Shown here piece by piece: positions 63,561 to 64,000 of a DNA stretch of 64,000 nucleotides. The DNA lies in the NCBI GenBank assembly GCA_016719055.1, contig JADKAW010000050.1, positions 42,670 to 106,669 of the forward strand, in the 5' to 3' direction. Each line of letters begins with the position of its first letter. The first letter of the stretch is position 1. The notes under the pieces were generated by a model. The model was not told the DNA's origin and did not search any database. It saw only the letters and a program-made list of their open reading frames with translations. The translations under genes and the position numbers were made by a program. The stretch is from Candidatus Rhodoferax mariagerensis (GTDB taxonomy: Bacteria > Pseudomonadota > Gammaproteobacteria > Burkholderiales > Burkholderiaceae_C).

Positions 63561-64000
63561 ATGAAAAAGCCCCCAATTCGCGTAACCGTTACCGGTGCTG
63601 CCGGACGGGTTGCCTACGCGTTGTTGTTCCGAATCTCCTGCGGCGACATGCTCGGGCCTGATCAGCCCATTTTGCTGACCCTGTTCGACTTGCCCCATGC
63701 CAAAAAGAAAATGCAGGGCGTGTTGATGGAGTTACAAGACTGCGCCTTTGAACTGCTGGCGGGCTGGACGCCACCGACGACCCGGTGCAGGCGTTCAACG
63801 GTGCCCAGCTGGCGCTGCTGGTGAGCGCCGTGCCCTGGTGCCGGCATGGAGCGGCTCGACGTGCTGGCCGACAACGCCCGAGGATATTCGGTGTGCAGGG
63901 TGCGGTGATTGGCCGAGCATGCCGACCCCAACTGCAAGGTACTGGTGGTGGGCAACCCCTGCAATACCAACGCCTATGTTGCGTTGCATGCTGCGGCCAG
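63561..64000 (+). pseudogene. mdh: Malate dehydrogenase, 5' part with several frameshifts, truncated by window end
   Basis: The frame starts RVTVTGAAGRVAYALLFRI, then DMLGPDQPILLTLFDLP and MELQDCAFELLAG, clearly lactate/malate dehydrogenase (NAD motif GAAGRVAYAL). Thereafter the expected segments (LDATDDPVQAF, MERLDVLADNA, IFGVQGAVI, EHADPNCKVLVVGNPCNTNAY) lie in alternating frames. At least four indels fall within about 150 bases, so this is either a decayed gene or poor sequence. The catalytic centre and 3' end are outside the window. Confidence 0.8.

Overview
The window looks like a GC-rich chromosomal segment of a Comamonadaceae betaproteobacterium, in the broad Rhodoferax/Polaromonas/Acidovorax area. 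This rests on gene content (malate synthase G, BenE, TctABC transport, CaiB/BaiF CoA-transferase, AmpG, a FimV-like protein) and on a dispersed repeat of about 50 bp with AGCTAT and GGGCTAGAGG cores, which I recall from genomes of that family. No tRNA, rRNA, CRISPR array or complete insertion sequence was found. Several frameshifts and a 55-base G homopolymer suggest draft-quality sequence in places, so some broken genes may be technical.

1-8 kb and 22-27.7 kb hold envelope and stress genes: the end of a cyclic beta-glucan synthase/GH94 protein, BON-domain lipoproteins, a phospholipase D-type lipoprotein, glycine-zipper proteins, YihY, an OmpA-type lipoprotein and a DUF4398 protein. 7.7-16 kb is a minus-strand signalling cluster: two paralogous PAS histidine kinases (one frameshifted), a receiver-GGDEF-EAL protein, a receiver-PAS protein, a receiver-less CheB and a Crp-type regulator. 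A CheB-CheR-PAS fusion lies at 18.8-21.9 kb. Between them are a zeta-toxin-like pair and a DUF4143 ATPase.

28-45.9 kb is mostly housekeeping: an OmpR-type two-component system, AmpG, CoA-transferase, haloacid dehalogenase, malate synthase G, a broken Rpn-type nuclease, a SWIM-SNF2 helicase, a FimV-like protein, a class II amidotransferase, glutathione synthase and BenE. A transposase-less inverted-repeat element sits exactly between two small genes at 40.07-40.31 kb.

46-64 kb is a catabolic region that appears built around quinate/shikimate or related hydroaromatic acids. It has a ThDP enzyme, TIM-barrel and acylating aldehyde dehydrogenase operon followed by type I 3-dehydroquinase. Further on are an IclR regulator, a TctC/TctA/TctB transporter operon headed by a shikimate dehydrogenase, a LysR regulator, and two genes corresponding to the halves of a QuiC-type 3-dehydroshikimate dehydratase. 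A damaged malate dehydrogenase gene ends the window. Inferred logic: the tripartite transporter imports the acid, AroE-like and AroD-like enzymes interconvert shikimate, dehydroshikimate and dehydroquinate, and a dehydratase sends carbon to protocatechuate. The ThDP enzyme and acylating dehydrogenase would process a 2-oxo acid or aldehyde that I cannot identify.

A two-gene DNA modification/nuclease island (DUF1156-type methyltransferase plus PD-(D/E)XK protein, 51.5-54.7 kb) is inserted in this cluster. With the ThDP module and the split QuiC pair, it is among the most interesting leads.
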